Assembly: GCF_010747415.1 (NCBI RefSeq)
Contig: NZ_JAAGNZ010000001.1
Coordinates: forward strand, 3,410,001-3,474,000
Reading direction: 5' to 3'
Source: Spirosoma agri
GTDB taxonomy: Bacteria; Bacteroidota; Bacteroidia; Cytophagales; Spirosomataceae
DNA length: 64,000 nt
Shown here: in pieces, positions 27,301 to 34,603 of the stretch
Layout of the letters: each line of letters opens with the position of its first letter
How positions within the stretch are numbered: position 1 is the first letter of the stretch
Notes under the pieces: generated by a model
Seen by the model: the letters and a program-made list of their open reading frames with translations, nothing else
Told to the model about the DNA's origin: nothing
Databases searched by the model: none
Made by a program: the position numbers and the translations under genes

Positions 27301-27714
27301 GAGCGGAAAGACGCCTACCAGGCGCAGGCTACCTACCTACAAAGTGCTTACATCGAAAATAAGGGGAACGGAACGTTCGTGGTTCACGCCTTACCACGCG
27401 TTGCTCAGGCAGCCCCTGTCTTTGGGATCGTTGTGCATGACCTTAACCGCGATGGCCATTTAGACGCAGTACTGACGGGAAATTTTTACCCCAACGAGGT
27501 CAACATGGGTCGGGAAGATGCATCGGTAGGGGTTGTGCTGCTGGGTGATGGGCGCGGTCACTTCAAGCCCGTAAGTCCGATGGCAAGTGGGTTGCTCATT
27601 CGGGGAGATGCCCGATCTTCTGCGTTGCTGACCAGTAAAAATCGAGAAATACTGCTTGTAACAGCAGTTAACTCGCAAGGGCTGCAACTGCATAAGTGTA
27701 TCCCACCCATGTAA
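24334..27714 (+). CDS. FG-GAP/VCBS repeat lipoprotein with ASPIC/UnbV domain
   Basis: An 1126-residue lipoprotein (lipobox LMAC, Cys21) made of many beta-propeller blades with calcium-binding DxNxDG-type loops: GDFNRDGFQD, TDINQDGWPD, YDLDGDLD, DYDNDGWKDM, DFDNDGDLDL, GDVNGDGLDD and more. Residues about 535-610 form an ASPIC/UnbV domain (RQGIGATVTLWSGGQLQYSELAVVRGYLSS...VESALHFGLGKKTKIDSLRIQWPGG). The propeller then resumes and runs to the end. CRTAC1-like proteins of this kind often accompany SusCD genes in Cytophagales and are thought to bind glycans or proteins at the surface. Its stop codon lies inside a repeat element. Confidence 0.9.
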   Translation: MQTKWLRVIGIGWLACTLMACQQPAPTLFEQLPSDKTHITFTNSLTPSEPLNGFTFTNFYNGGGVGIGDFNRDGFQDVLFTGNQVSCRLYLNQGKQTNDAFTFEDITESAGLTTNRWCSGVVVTDINQDGWPDIYVSVASHPALAHTENLLFVNQGLKNGKPVFKEQAVEYGLADSAFTTQSAFFDYDLDGDLDVFLLNTAPDFQNPSHLRPIVSDGTHPSTGKLYRNEGIGKAGHPVFKDVSTEAGITYDALGLGLVISDINKDGCPDIYCSNDFTSSDILYLNDGNGHFTNVIKQATAHTSMYGMGVDAADLNNDTRPDLMQLDMLPNENDRLKMMLNGQDFDRKEMSVSAPYGNQMQYMRNSLQLNLGNLGGHDAPLFSEVGLMAGVAQTDWSWATLLADYDNDGWKDMYITNGYRKNVTDRDFINFNEDFSGFGTTEYNTKKRLELLDKVPEIPLAHYAFRNAGDASFTDVSSQWGLNTESFANGAAYADFDNDGDLDLVVNNVDAEALVYRNRSREQHPDQHYLTVNVAGDSANRQGIGATVTLWSGGQLQYSELAVVRGYLSSVESALHFGLGKKTKIDSLRIQWPGGRIETRRNVPVDQALTLTYRQVSAPVQPAAKPTTKPLFSDVTRSFPIDFTHRESDFVDFKQTPAMHKLLSRSGFALAVGDVNGDGLDDCFVGGSYRGSAACLFWQNASGGFGKRPFPAQADQEATSALFFDADGDKDLDLYVVYGGNERPATEKAVYQDQLYLNNGKGDFNLSSTNALPDLSGSGSCVVACDFDHDHDLDLFVGGRQIPGQYPLPARSYLLRNDSSPQGIRFTDVTQPLCPSLMQVGLVCSALWSDYDRDGWADLLLAGEWMPLTLYKNTKGAFKAAPIQIPNTSGWWNSLAQGDFDHDGDLDYIAGNEGLNTLYHASADEPVKIIAKDVNNDGTMDPLMGYYINGVCYPAIPRDALNQQVIQFRRKYQRFADYAAVRFDELLTDDERKDAYQAQATYLQSAYIENKGNGTFVVHALPRVAQAAPVFGIVVHDLNRDGHLDAVLTGNFYPNEVNMGREDASVGVVLLGDGRGHFKPVSPMASGLLIRGDARSSALLTSKNREILLVTAVNSQGLQLHKCIPPM

Positions 27715-27806
27715 CGCGGACATCCTGTCCGCAGCGAATAAACTAAAATTAAACCCGCTCTGCATCGAATAAGCTACAGCCTGCGGACCAGAGGTCCGCA
27801 TTACAT
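27709..27806. repeat. Paired inverted repeat (BIME-like) overlapping a stop codon
   Basis: Two related 26-nt units in opposite orientation, 27709-27734 and 27781-27806, match at 22 of 26 positions when one is reversed. Each unit is itself a hairpin: GCGGAC-5 nt-GTCCGC in the first and TGCGGAC-5 nt-GTCCGCA in the second. The TAA stop of the FG-GAP gene (27712-27714) lies inside the first unit. The form fits a dispersed REP-pair or MITE; it may also end transcription. Confidence 0.75.
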
Positions 27807-27834
27807 CCCTTACTAAACCCGAATCCGTCAACCT

Positions 27835-28626
27835 ATGCGACGCTTTATCTTGCTTACCCTGCTGCTACTTTCTCCCGTCCTGATTTATGCGCAGAACGTC
27901 TGGAACGGAAAGAAATGTGCCGTGGCGCTCACCTACGATGATGCCCTGCTGGTGCATCTCGACAACGTCGTTCCCGTTCTGGATTCGCTCAACCTGAAAG
28001 GCACCTTTTACTTATCCGGCTATTTTCCCGGCTTCGCCAATAATATTCCCCGCTGGCGATCGGTGGCCGCCAACGGGCATGAGTTAGCCAACCATACGCT
28101 GTTCCATCCCTGCGCGGGTGACCGTCCGGGCCGGGAGTGGGTGAACCCCAATAACGACCTGAGTGAGTACACCGTCAAGCGCATGACGGATGAGATCAAC
28201 ATGACCAATATTCTGCTCAAAACCTTGGACGGTCAAACCGCCCGCACCTTTGCTTATCCCTGTGGCGACACGAAAATTGGCGACGTTGATTATTACAAAA
28301 CCGTCGAGGCTAATTTCGTAGCCGCCCGGGGCACAACGAGCGAAATGAAGAAAATTACCGAACTCAATTTCGCGGACATTGGGGCTTACGGCATCAACGG
28401 GCAAACGGGTGAGCAGATGATCGAACTGGTAAAAAAAGCGCAGGCCAGTAATTCACTGCTCGTTTTCCTGTTTCATGGTGTGGGTGGTGGTCACTCACTG
28501 AATGTCGCCCTGGCCGAACACAACAAACTGGTTCGTTATCTGAAACAGAACGCGGCTGATGTCTGGGTAGCACCCTTCATCGAAGTAGCCAAATACGCGA
28601 AAGGCTATTCATCGAAACCGAAATAG
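27835..28626 (+). CDS. Exported CE4 polysaccharide deacetylase
   Basis: A 263-residue enzyme with a signal peptide (residues 1-20, ending IYAQ). NodB-type motifs: AVALTYDDALLVHLD with Asp35-Asp36 (motif 1) and HTLFH, His87 and His91 (motif 2, metal ligands). FAYPCGDTKIGD corresponds to motif 3 and FLFHGVGGGH to the terminal His motif. It removes N- or O-acetyl groups from a polysaccharide (chitin, xylan or peptidoglycan types exist). It sits 9 bp ahead of an unassigned hydrolase, in a region of glycan enzymes, so a dietary acetylated glycan is the likely substrate. Confidence 0.9.
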   Translation: MRRFILLTLLLLSPVLIYAQNVWNGKKCAVALTYDDALLVHLDNVVPVLDSLNLKGTFYLSGYFPGFANNIPRWRSVAANGHELANHTLFHPCAGDRPGREWVNPNNDLSEYTVKRMTDEINMTNILLKTLDGQTARTFAYPCGDTKIGDVDYYKTVEANFVAARGTTSEMKKITELNFADIGAYGINGQTGEQMIELVKKAQASNSLLVFLFHGVGGGHSLNVALAEHNKLVRYLKQNAADVWVAPFIEVAKYAKGYSSKPK

Positions 28627-28635
28627 GCATACCTC

Positions 28636-30813
28636 ATGCGAATTAATTCCCTGTTTCTGTTTCTCCTTTCGGTTGGTGCTTCTCTCACGGGTGTTGCCCA
28701 ACGGGTATTCATCCAGCAAATGGAGCCGTCTCGGCAAAGCGTCTATGCGGCAGAGCAGCTAAAAAAAGCGCTTGTTGCCAAAAAATACGCGGTGATAACT
28801 AACGCCAGGTCAGCCGAATACACGATTCGGTTAGCGGCTGTCGATACGGAAATAGGAGCTGAATCGTATGTCCTTGCCCCGAAGCCGAATCAACTTACGA
28901 TTACCGGAGGAGATAAGCGGGGATTGATTTATGGGTCACTTTCGTTGGCGGAAGACCTGCAAAATGGTATTTCTCTGAAAGCGATCGCGGCCCGAAGCGA
29001 AAAGCCGCATCTGCCCTTGCGGGCGATAAAATTCGACCTACCCTGGGATACGTATCGGCACAGCTACGCGCTCGATTTGCATTACGATACCTGCCGCGAC
29101 ACGCTGTACTGGAAAGCATTTCTGGACATGATGGTTGCCAATCGGTTCAATGCCTTGAGCTTGTGGAATCTGCATCCGTACACGTTCATGATCAGACCCG
29201 CGAATTTTCCGGCCGCAACCCCGTTCGACGACCGGCAGCTGAAGGAATGGCAGACGCTTTTCCACACCCTGTTCAAGATGGCCGAGGAGCGGGCGATTGA
29301 GACCTACCTGGTGCCGTTTAATATTTTCACCAGTTCCGAATTCGCCAAAGCCTACAACGTAAATCCCAGGCTGAACAATCTGGAGCACCTCCATTTTATT
29401 GATGGCGACACATCGGCCATTGTCAAGCGGTACACGCGGGAGTGCGTTACGCAGGTGCTTCAAGAGTACCCCGAACTGACTGGTTTTGGGCTAACGCTGG
29501 GCGAAGCGATGGGCGGCATGTCACCCCAGCAGCGCGAAGACTGGATGAAGGCTACGATCATCGACGGCATGCGACAGGCCGGTCGCAAAACGAAGCTCAT
29601 CCACCGGATTCCGTTTTCCAGTACAACCGGCTCGTTAGGCGTCACCAGTGTCGAAACCGAGAAGCTGACCCGCAAGTCCATCGAGCAGGAAGAAGCACTG
29701 GATTTTATCGAAGGGCCAGTCTGGGCGGATCTGAAATACAACTGGTCACACGGTCACTCAACACCGACGCTGGTGAAAGTCCACGGTGGGAAACTGTACG
29801 ACACCTATTTTAAACCCGATCCAACAGCGTACAAAATTACCTGGACGGTTCGTAACGAAGATTTTTTCTGCCTGCGGTGGGGCGTTCCCAGTTTCGTCCG
29901 CGCGCACATTGCGGCCAATAACCAGTCGTACGTAGGCGGCTACTTTCTGGGCTCGGAAACGTACATTCCGGCCAACGATTACTTCACCACACCCGGTGCG
30001 CCCGTCAACTGGAAATTTGCCTTTGAACGGCAGTGGCTCTTTTACAAACTGTGGGGTCGCTTGCTGTATAACCCGACCACGCCAGATGCCCTTTTTCAGG
30101 CCGAATTCGTTCGGCGCTACGGCCCCGCAGCGGCAACTTTACTGGAAGCGTATGCGCTGGCATCGTCAACACCTTTACGGCTGGCTTCCGCCTTCGATTT
30201 CACGTGGGATTTTTCGCTGTACAGTGAGGGGATGATGGCCTTTGACGCGGCCAAAAACGTATCCTACATTTCCGTAAACCAGCAGATCACGCAACCCACG
30301 TTAGACCCGAACTACGTATCCGTCGTTGACTACGTCAAAACGGTATCCGCTGGCGGATCGTTTGGCGCGAACAAAATCACACCACCCCTATTGGCTGCTC
30401 TGCTCAGGCAAGACTGCCAGAAAGCTCTTACACTCGTGCAGCCGATTAAGGTATCGGCCAATCGGTCGTTGCAGTACGAAGTTGCCGACGTAACGGTCTG
30501 GGCGAATCTGGGGCTGCATTTTGCCGAAAAACTGGAAGCTGCCGTAGCGTTGCAGACCTATCGTACCAACGGTACCAAAACCCAGAAACAGCAGGCTATT
30601 CAGCATCTGAAAGCAGCCCTTCACTATTGGGATGAAGTCGTTGCCATCACCCGGCCACTTTACAGGGACATGCCGCTGGTTCATCTGACCGAGCAGAAAG
30701 GCCATACCTGGGCAGAAAATAATAAGCTCCGCTTCCACTGGGAGAAGCTCCGCCTCGATGTGGCCAAAGATATTGAACTGGCCGAAAAAACGCAGTTCCG
30801 TACGGGTAATTAA
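28636..30813 (+). CDS. Exported glycoside-hydrolase-like protein (GH67-N/GH20b-like start, TIM barrel)
   Basis: A 725-residue protein with a signal peptide (ending GVAQ near residue 22). Residues 25-120 resemble the N-terminal alpha/beta domain that precedes GH20/GH67 catalytic barrels (RQSVYAAEQLKKALVAK...ITGGDKRGLIYGSLSLAEDL). A TIM-barrel-like region follows (LRAIKFDLPWDTYRHS, MMVANRFNALSLWNLHPYTFM, YPELTGFGLTLGEAMGG), the last containing a plausible catalytic Glu. I cannot assign a GH family with certainty; alpha-glucuronidase or hexosaminidase-like activity is possible. It is coupled to the CE4 gene upstream. Confidence 0.7.
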   Translation: MRINSLFLFLLSVGASLTGVAQRVFIQQMEPSRQSVYAAEQLKKALVAKKYAVITNARSAEYTIRLAAVDTEIGAESYVLAPKPNQLTITGGDKRGLIYGSLSLAEDLQNGISLKAIAARSEKPHLPLRAIKFDLPWDTYRHSYALDLHYDTCRDTLYWKAFLDMMVANRFNALSLWNLHPYTFMIRPANFPAATPFDDRQLKEWQTLFHTLFKMAEERAIETYLVPFNIFTSSEFAKAYNVNPRLNNLEHLHFIDGDTSAIVKRYTRECVTQVLQEYPELTGFGLTLGEAMGGMSPQQREDWMKATIIDGMRQAGRKTKLIHRIPFSSTTGSLGVTSVETEKLTRKSIEQEEALDFIEGPVWADLKYNWSHGHSTPTLVKVHGGKLYDTYFKPDPTAYKITWTVRNEDFFCLRWGVPSFVRAHIAANNQSYVGGYFLGSETYIPANDYFTTPGAPVNWKFAFERQWLFYKLWGRLLYNPTTPDALFQAEFVRRYGPAAATLLEAYALASSTPLRLASAFDFTWDFSLYSEGMMAFDAAKNVSYISVNQQITQPTLDPNYVSVVDYVKTVSAGGSFGANKITPPLLAALLRQDCQKALTLVQPIKVSANRSLQYEVADVTVWANLGLHFAEKLEAAVALQTYRTNGTKTQKQQAIQHLKAALHYWDEVVAITRPLYRDMPLVHLTEQKGHTWAENNKLRFHWEKLRLDVAKDIELAEKTQFRTGN

Positions 30814-30845
30814 GCGGTTATGGACTAGCCACGGTACAGCCCGAA

Positions 30846-31286
30846 CTAGGTCTTTTCATTCCTGATAGTAACCATCCAGTTTACTCCGTACTGGTCGATT
30901 ACCATACCAAAATGATCCCCCCAGAACTGCTTGATCAGCGGTGCCGTAATTTGACCTTGTTGAGCGAGCTTTTCAAAATACCCGGTTAACCGATCTCCGT
31001 CGGAGCCTTCGAGCGATAAACTAAACTGACCTGTGTTTTTAGCCTCAGTACCGTGCGGATTATCACTCGCCAACAGGACAATATCGCCATCGAGCCGGGC
31101 GTGCATAATTTTCGACTTTACCGCTTCACTGTTGGCTTTGGGGTCCTGATGAGCGTCGTCGGGCCCGTCCCCAAAATTGGACATGGACAGCTTACCGCCG
31201 AAAACACGCTGATAAAACGTCATGGCCTCCCGGCAACTACCACCGAAGAAGAGATACGGATTGAGGGTCGTTGCAAGTTGATTCAC
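30846..31286 (-). CDS. VOC-family protein, PhnB-like
   Basis: A 146-residue cytosolic protein of the vicinal-oxygen-chelate superfamily, PhnB/DUF1428-type (NPYLFFGGSCREAMTFYQRVFGGKLSMSNF, then HARLDGDIVLLASD and the closing FWGDHFGMVIDQYGVNWMVT). Such proteins bind metals or small ligands and are mostly uncharacterised; no catalytic assignment is possible. It converges on the 725-residue hydrolase gene (32 bp). A copy of the GCAACCGATTG site lies 34 bp upstream of its start. Confidence 0.85.
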   Translation of the reverse strand: MNQLATTLNPYLFFGGSCREAMTFYQRVFGGKLSMSNFGDGPDDAHQDPKANSEAVKSKIMHARLDGDIVLLASDNPHGTEAKNTGQFSLSLEGSDGDRLTGYFEKLAQQGQITAPLIKQFWGDHFGMVIDQYGVNWMVTIRNEKT

Positions 31287-31319
31287 AGGAAATTACTTGT
31301 TAGTTTATCCAATAAACGA

Positions 31320-31330
31320 GCAACCGATTG
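31320..31330. promoter_or_regulatory. Third copy of GCAACCGATTG site
   Basis: Eleven bases shared with the operator candidates at 19083 and 34417, but the flanking bases (GA before, AG after) lose the outer palindrome. It lies 34 bp upstream of the minus-strand VOC gene. Weaker candidate than the other two. Confidence 0.3.
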
Positions 31331-31607
31331 AGTTTGTTTTCTCGTTGATCCACTAGCCAGCCATCAACGGTGGATTGGTCAGTAACTCGTTCAGGGGTCC
31401 ACTTAGCCGTACAAGGTTCTCCAGGTTTTTTCGAGGGTATAAAACAAATTTTAGCTACGTTATCGCCACTGATCTGCCAATTTATAGGCATTTCCATTGC
31501 GCCGATTTCAGCTTAGTAATAAGGCACAACTAGTGCTTTATCCGGCGGACAAGAACTAATCGACCATAGTTTTACTGATCTATTTACCGGAAAGAGCGAT
31601 AAAACCA

Positions 31608-31661
31608 TTTCGCCCATCGCACCGGTAAGCCCCACACGGAGCATCGGTACGATGGGCGAAA
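31608..31661 (-). terminator. Terminator of CE15-GH43 operon
   Basis: Arms 31608-31624 and 31645-31661 pair at 16 of 17 positions around a 20-nt loop. On the minus strand it begins 21 bp after the GH43 stop at 31683. Confidence 0.7.
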
Positions 31662-31682
31662 CTACCTGTAACGATAAACCGA

Positions 31683-32744
31683 TCAGGGTGTGATCAGCTC
31701 GATCGACCCATCGGCTTTCCGCTTCAGCTCGCGCACTTTGATGTTCCGCAGGTGCGTTTGCCCGGTTAGCTCAACGTCGTGATAGAAAATGTACCATTTC
31801 CCGTTCAGCTCAATGATGGAATGGTGGGTGGTCCAGCCCGTCACGGGTTTCATGAAGGTTCCCTGGTACGTGAACGGGCCATAGGGCGAGTTACTGGTGG
31901 CATAGGCCAGAAAGTGCGTATCGCCGGTCGAGTACGAGAAATAATACTTGTCCTTGTATTTGTGCATCCAGGCTCCTTCAAAAAAGCGTCGGTCGTGGTC
32001 ACCACCAAGCAACGGTTTACCGTCTTTATCAACAATCGTCACGTCTTTGACCGGCTCATCGAAGGTGAGCATGTCTTTGCTCATCCGAACGACCTTGGCA
32101 CTCAGGGCGGGCTCGTTGTCTTTTTTCAGATCCGTATTCGAGCTTTTGTCATATTTGCCGGTATGCCAGCGCTGAAGCTGTCCGCCCCAGATACCACCGA
32201 AGTACATGTATGTTTTGCCATCGGTATCCGTAAAAACCGCCGGGTCGATGCTGTAGCTGCCGGGAATCGGAGCCGGTTCGGCCTTGAACGGACCCGTTGG
32301 CGATTTGCTGGTCGCGACGCCGATCCGGAAGATATCCTCCTTGTCCTTGACCGGAAAGTACAGGTAATACGTACCGTTTTTGTACGCGGCATCCGGTGCC
32401 CACATCTGCCGACCTGCCCACGGAACATCTTTCACGTCCAGTGCGACACCGTGGTCGGTCACCTTGCCATTGATGTTGTCCATCGAAAAGACGTGGTAGT
32501 CCCGCATGTTGAAATGGCCGCCTTCGTCGTCTTGCGGCACGTTGGCTTCAATGTCGTGCGATGGGTAGATGTAAATTTTCCCGTTGAACACGTGGGCCGA
32601 TGGATCTGCTGTGTAGATGTCGGTCACCAGCGGTTTGGGGTTCGCAGGATCACGTTTCGTGGCGGTGGTCTGGCAAATGCCTGTTTCAACAGCACCACCG
32701 ATCAGCATGAGGGCGGCAAGACTAATTTTAGTCGAGATAAACAT
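31683..32744 (-). CDS. Exported GH43-family glycosidase
   Basis: A 353-residue enzyme with a signal peptide (ending GICQ, about residue 25). The five-bladed propeller signature is clear: catalytic base Asp47 in YTADPSAHVFNGKIYIY, the pKa-modulating Asp167 in SYSIDPAVFTDTDGK, and the general acid Glu256 in RRFFEGAWMHK. GH43 enzymes cut arabinose, xylose or galactose linkages, mostly in arabinans, arabinoxylans or arabinogalactans. It follows the CE15 gene by 8 bp on the same strand, so an esterase/arabinosidase-type pair acts on one polymer. Exact linkage not readable. Confidence 0.92.
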   Translation of the reverse strand: MFISTKISLAALMLIGGAVETGICQTTATKRDPANPKPLVTDIYTADPSAHVFNGKIYIYPSHDIEANVPQDDEGGHFNMRDYHVFSMDNINGKVTDHGVALDVKDVPWAGRQMWAPDAAYKNGTYYLYFPVKDKEDIFRIGVATSKSPTGPFKAEPAPIPGSYSIDPAVFTDTDGKTYMYFGGIWGGQLQRWHTGKYDKSSNTDLKKDNEPALSAKVVRMSKDMLTFDEPVKDVTIVDKDGKPLLGGDHDRRFFEGAWMHKYKDKYYFSYSTGDTHFLAYATSNSPYGPFTYQGTFMKPVTGWTTHHSIIELNGKWYIFYHDVELTGQTHLRNIKVRELKRKADGSIELITP

Positions 32745-32752
32745 AAAAGGGA

Positions 32753-34159
32753 TTAGTTAAAATAGCGGTCTGCATACCGTAAAAAAGTTGGCCAGTTCGG
32801 GCCGGTCGTGTGCCCGCCACTGTGCTGGCGAAACGCAATGTCACCATCGACAAGGGCCGTCTCAATGGACGGAAACGTCATAGTTCCCATATCTTTTTTG
32901 CCCAGCAGTTTATAGACAGGCCCCGCGTAGGCTCCGCCCAGAAACATGCCTTTTGCATCGACCCAGTTACCTTCTACAGCGGGGGAGCCCGAACTGATAA
33001 AAACCGGTCGTGGTGCACATAAAGCGACTAGCTCATGCGCATCGACGGGTAAGTCATTGGGTGTCAATGGGCCGGCATATTTGATAAAATTACCCGCCAT
33101 CCAATGATACTCAGCGGAAGAGGCTACGTTCTCGACCTGCTCACCGAACTTACGACGGTGAATCTTAACGCCCCCTTCACCCGATGAACCAACGAACGCA
33201 ATGGCGAAACGGGGTTCGTAGGCCATCGTCACGATCGTCGCTTTGCCGTAGCGGGACAATCCTTCGATCCCCACCTTTTTAGCGTTTACGGCTTTGTCGG
33301 TTTCAAAATAATCCACCGCCCGGCTGGCTCCCCACGCCCAGGCCCGCAACGCTCCCCAGTCGTCGGGTTTGCGCGGCTGTCCTTTGTTGACCAGTCCGAT
33401 GATACCTTTTGTCAGACCGGCTCCGTTGTCAGCCTGATAGCTGGTGGGATACAGAATAGCATACCCCCACCCCTTGGCCAGGAGCTGCTGCTGCCAGGTA
33501 GGTTCAGGTTTGGCGGCTTGTGTTGCGGTTCCCGAAGTCGCTGCGGTGGCCGTTGGCATCCGAAAACCAGCCGGGAAGCGGAAACCATAACTCATCATGA
33601 CGGGCACCGCACTGGTCGCATTGGCAGGAGTCGAGAGGGTCAACTCAATATCAACGTTGATCGACGGATAAGCCGAGTTATCGACGTGACCCACCAGATT
33701 TTTGGTAATGACGGGAAATTCACCGTTCATCTCTTTGGTTTCGCTGACCACCTTCCACGTAACCTTCGGAACATTCTTCGGGACCCGACCGTAGACTTCC
33801 CGGTCGAAATCCTCCACGATTTCGGGACGACGCTCGTTCCACCACTGCTTGGCGGTCGTTACTTTCTTACCGTTTTTCAGCGTCAGGGGATCGGGCAGGC
33901 TGGTGTAGGGCGTTGCCTGCGACTCATCGACGTTAGCCGCATTGGGCGCTTTCGGATCACCCGACGGGCCAGGCCGCAGTGCAGTAATGTGCAACTGTTC
34001 CAACATCTTGGCATGGTCTGCTGCCGACTCTTTCTGAATAATCGCCTGAGCAGCCATAAAGGCGCGTCTGGCCGAATCAGGTTCCGGCGGTCGCCCCTGC
34101 CCCAGTGCCCTGACACTAACCAGAGCCGTGATCGTCAGAAAATACATTGCTTTTTTCAT
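32753..34159 (-). CDS. CE15-type glucuronoyl esterase
   Basis: A 468-residue exported alpha/beta hydrolase (signal peptide from MKKAMYFLTITALVSV to about ALGQ). It carries GLSRYGKA with the nucleophile near Ser302 (CE15 consensus G-C-S-R-x-G), GSSGEGG after it, and the catalytic His near residue 450 in SGGHTTGPNW. CE15 enzymes split the ester between 4-O-methylglucuronic acid and lignin alcohols. The Cys of the fungal GCSRxG motif is Leu here. A 60-90-residue N-terminal extension rich in Ala/Pro precedes the domain. ATG 34159 is chosen because it opens the signal peptide. First gene of the CE15-GH43 operon. Confidence 0.85.
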   Translation of the reverse strand: MKKAMYFLTITALVSVRALGQGRPPEPDSARRAFMAAQAIIQKESAADHAKMLEQLHITALRPGPSGDPKAPNAANVDESQATPYTSLPDPLTLKNGKKVTTAKQWWNERRPEIVEDFDREVYGRVPKNVPKVTWKVVSETKEMNGEFPVITKNLVGHVDNSAYPSINVDIELTLSTPANATSAVPVMMSYGFRFPAGFRMPTATAATSGTATQAAKPEPTWQQQLLAKGWGYAILYPTSYQADNGAGLTKGIIGLVNKGQPRKPDDWGALRAWAWGASRAVDYFETDKAVNAKKVGIEGLSRYGKATIVTMAYEPRFAIAFVGSSGEGGVKIHRRKFGEQVENVASSAEYHWMAGNFIKYAGPLTPNDLPVDAHELVALCAPRPVFISSGSPAVEGNWVDAKGMFLGGAYAGPVYKLLGKKDMGTMTFPSIETALVDGDIAFRQHSGGHTTGPNWPTFLRYADRYFN

Positions 34160-34603
34160 GTCTATCGATAAGGGTATGGGAACACATTTTGCTCTTGTCA
34201 CGAATCGAACGGGGAAGCCTGACCGGACTAAGGAGTTACTCCTGCAATCCATTGAATTTTGGAACTAGCCGCAAAAAGTATCCGGCTTATGGCAACTATC
34301 GACTTAGATTTTAGCTGAGTTATATCCTAACCTAACCGCCAGATGCATCCTGAGACCATCGATTCTGCAATAATACAAAAAACAGGAGATTAAATTTTTT
34401 TTAGAAAAAATTGTTATGCAACCGATTGCCATGCGACCACCGTACTGAAAACTTTACAATGCATATCCTTACCTTTCGATGTCAATTGAGCCAAGACTGG
34501 TACGGCTTTACGGCTGGTAATCGAAGAATCTGGTCCCAAACCAGCGTCGGAATGCTGCACCACCCCAGTACGCACCATACAAAACTTTCATACCAATCCA
34601 TGT
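34160..34603. other. Divergent region between CE15 and GH35 genes
   Basis: These 444 bp separate two divergent glycan-enzyme genes. They contain the operator candidate at 34417-34429, an AT-rich tract just before it (34391-34415), and a perfect palindrome AGGAGT-T-ACTCCT at 34231-34243 that is 72 bp upstream of the CE15 start. No coding frame is supported. Confidence 0.5.
34417..34429. promoter_or_regulatory. LacI-type operator candidate upstream of GH35 gene
   Basis: TGCAACCGATTGC, identical to 19083-19095. A -7-like CTTTA follows: the TTT core starts 23 nt after the site here and 22 nt after it upstream of susC, so the geometry is nearly the same. This supports one regulator for both. Confidence 0.5.

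Larger units (their letters stand above)
31287..31682. other. Intergenic region between VOC and GH43 genes
   Basis: These 396 bp contain the GCAACCGATTG site at 31320-31330 and the GH43 terminator at 31608-31661. The only frame above 60 codons (31300-31497, minus) shows no recognisable protein features, so I do not call it. Confidence 0.5.

Noticed and set aside
31300-31497. 65-codon minus-strand frame in the VOC-GH43 gap
   Set aside because: No domain, no good start context, and it contains the shared GCAACCGATTG site, so it is better explained as intergenic DNA.
31779-32756. 325-codon plus-strand frame opposite GH43
   Set aside because: Antisense of an intact GH43 with all three catalytic residues; the product has no recognisable fold or start signal.
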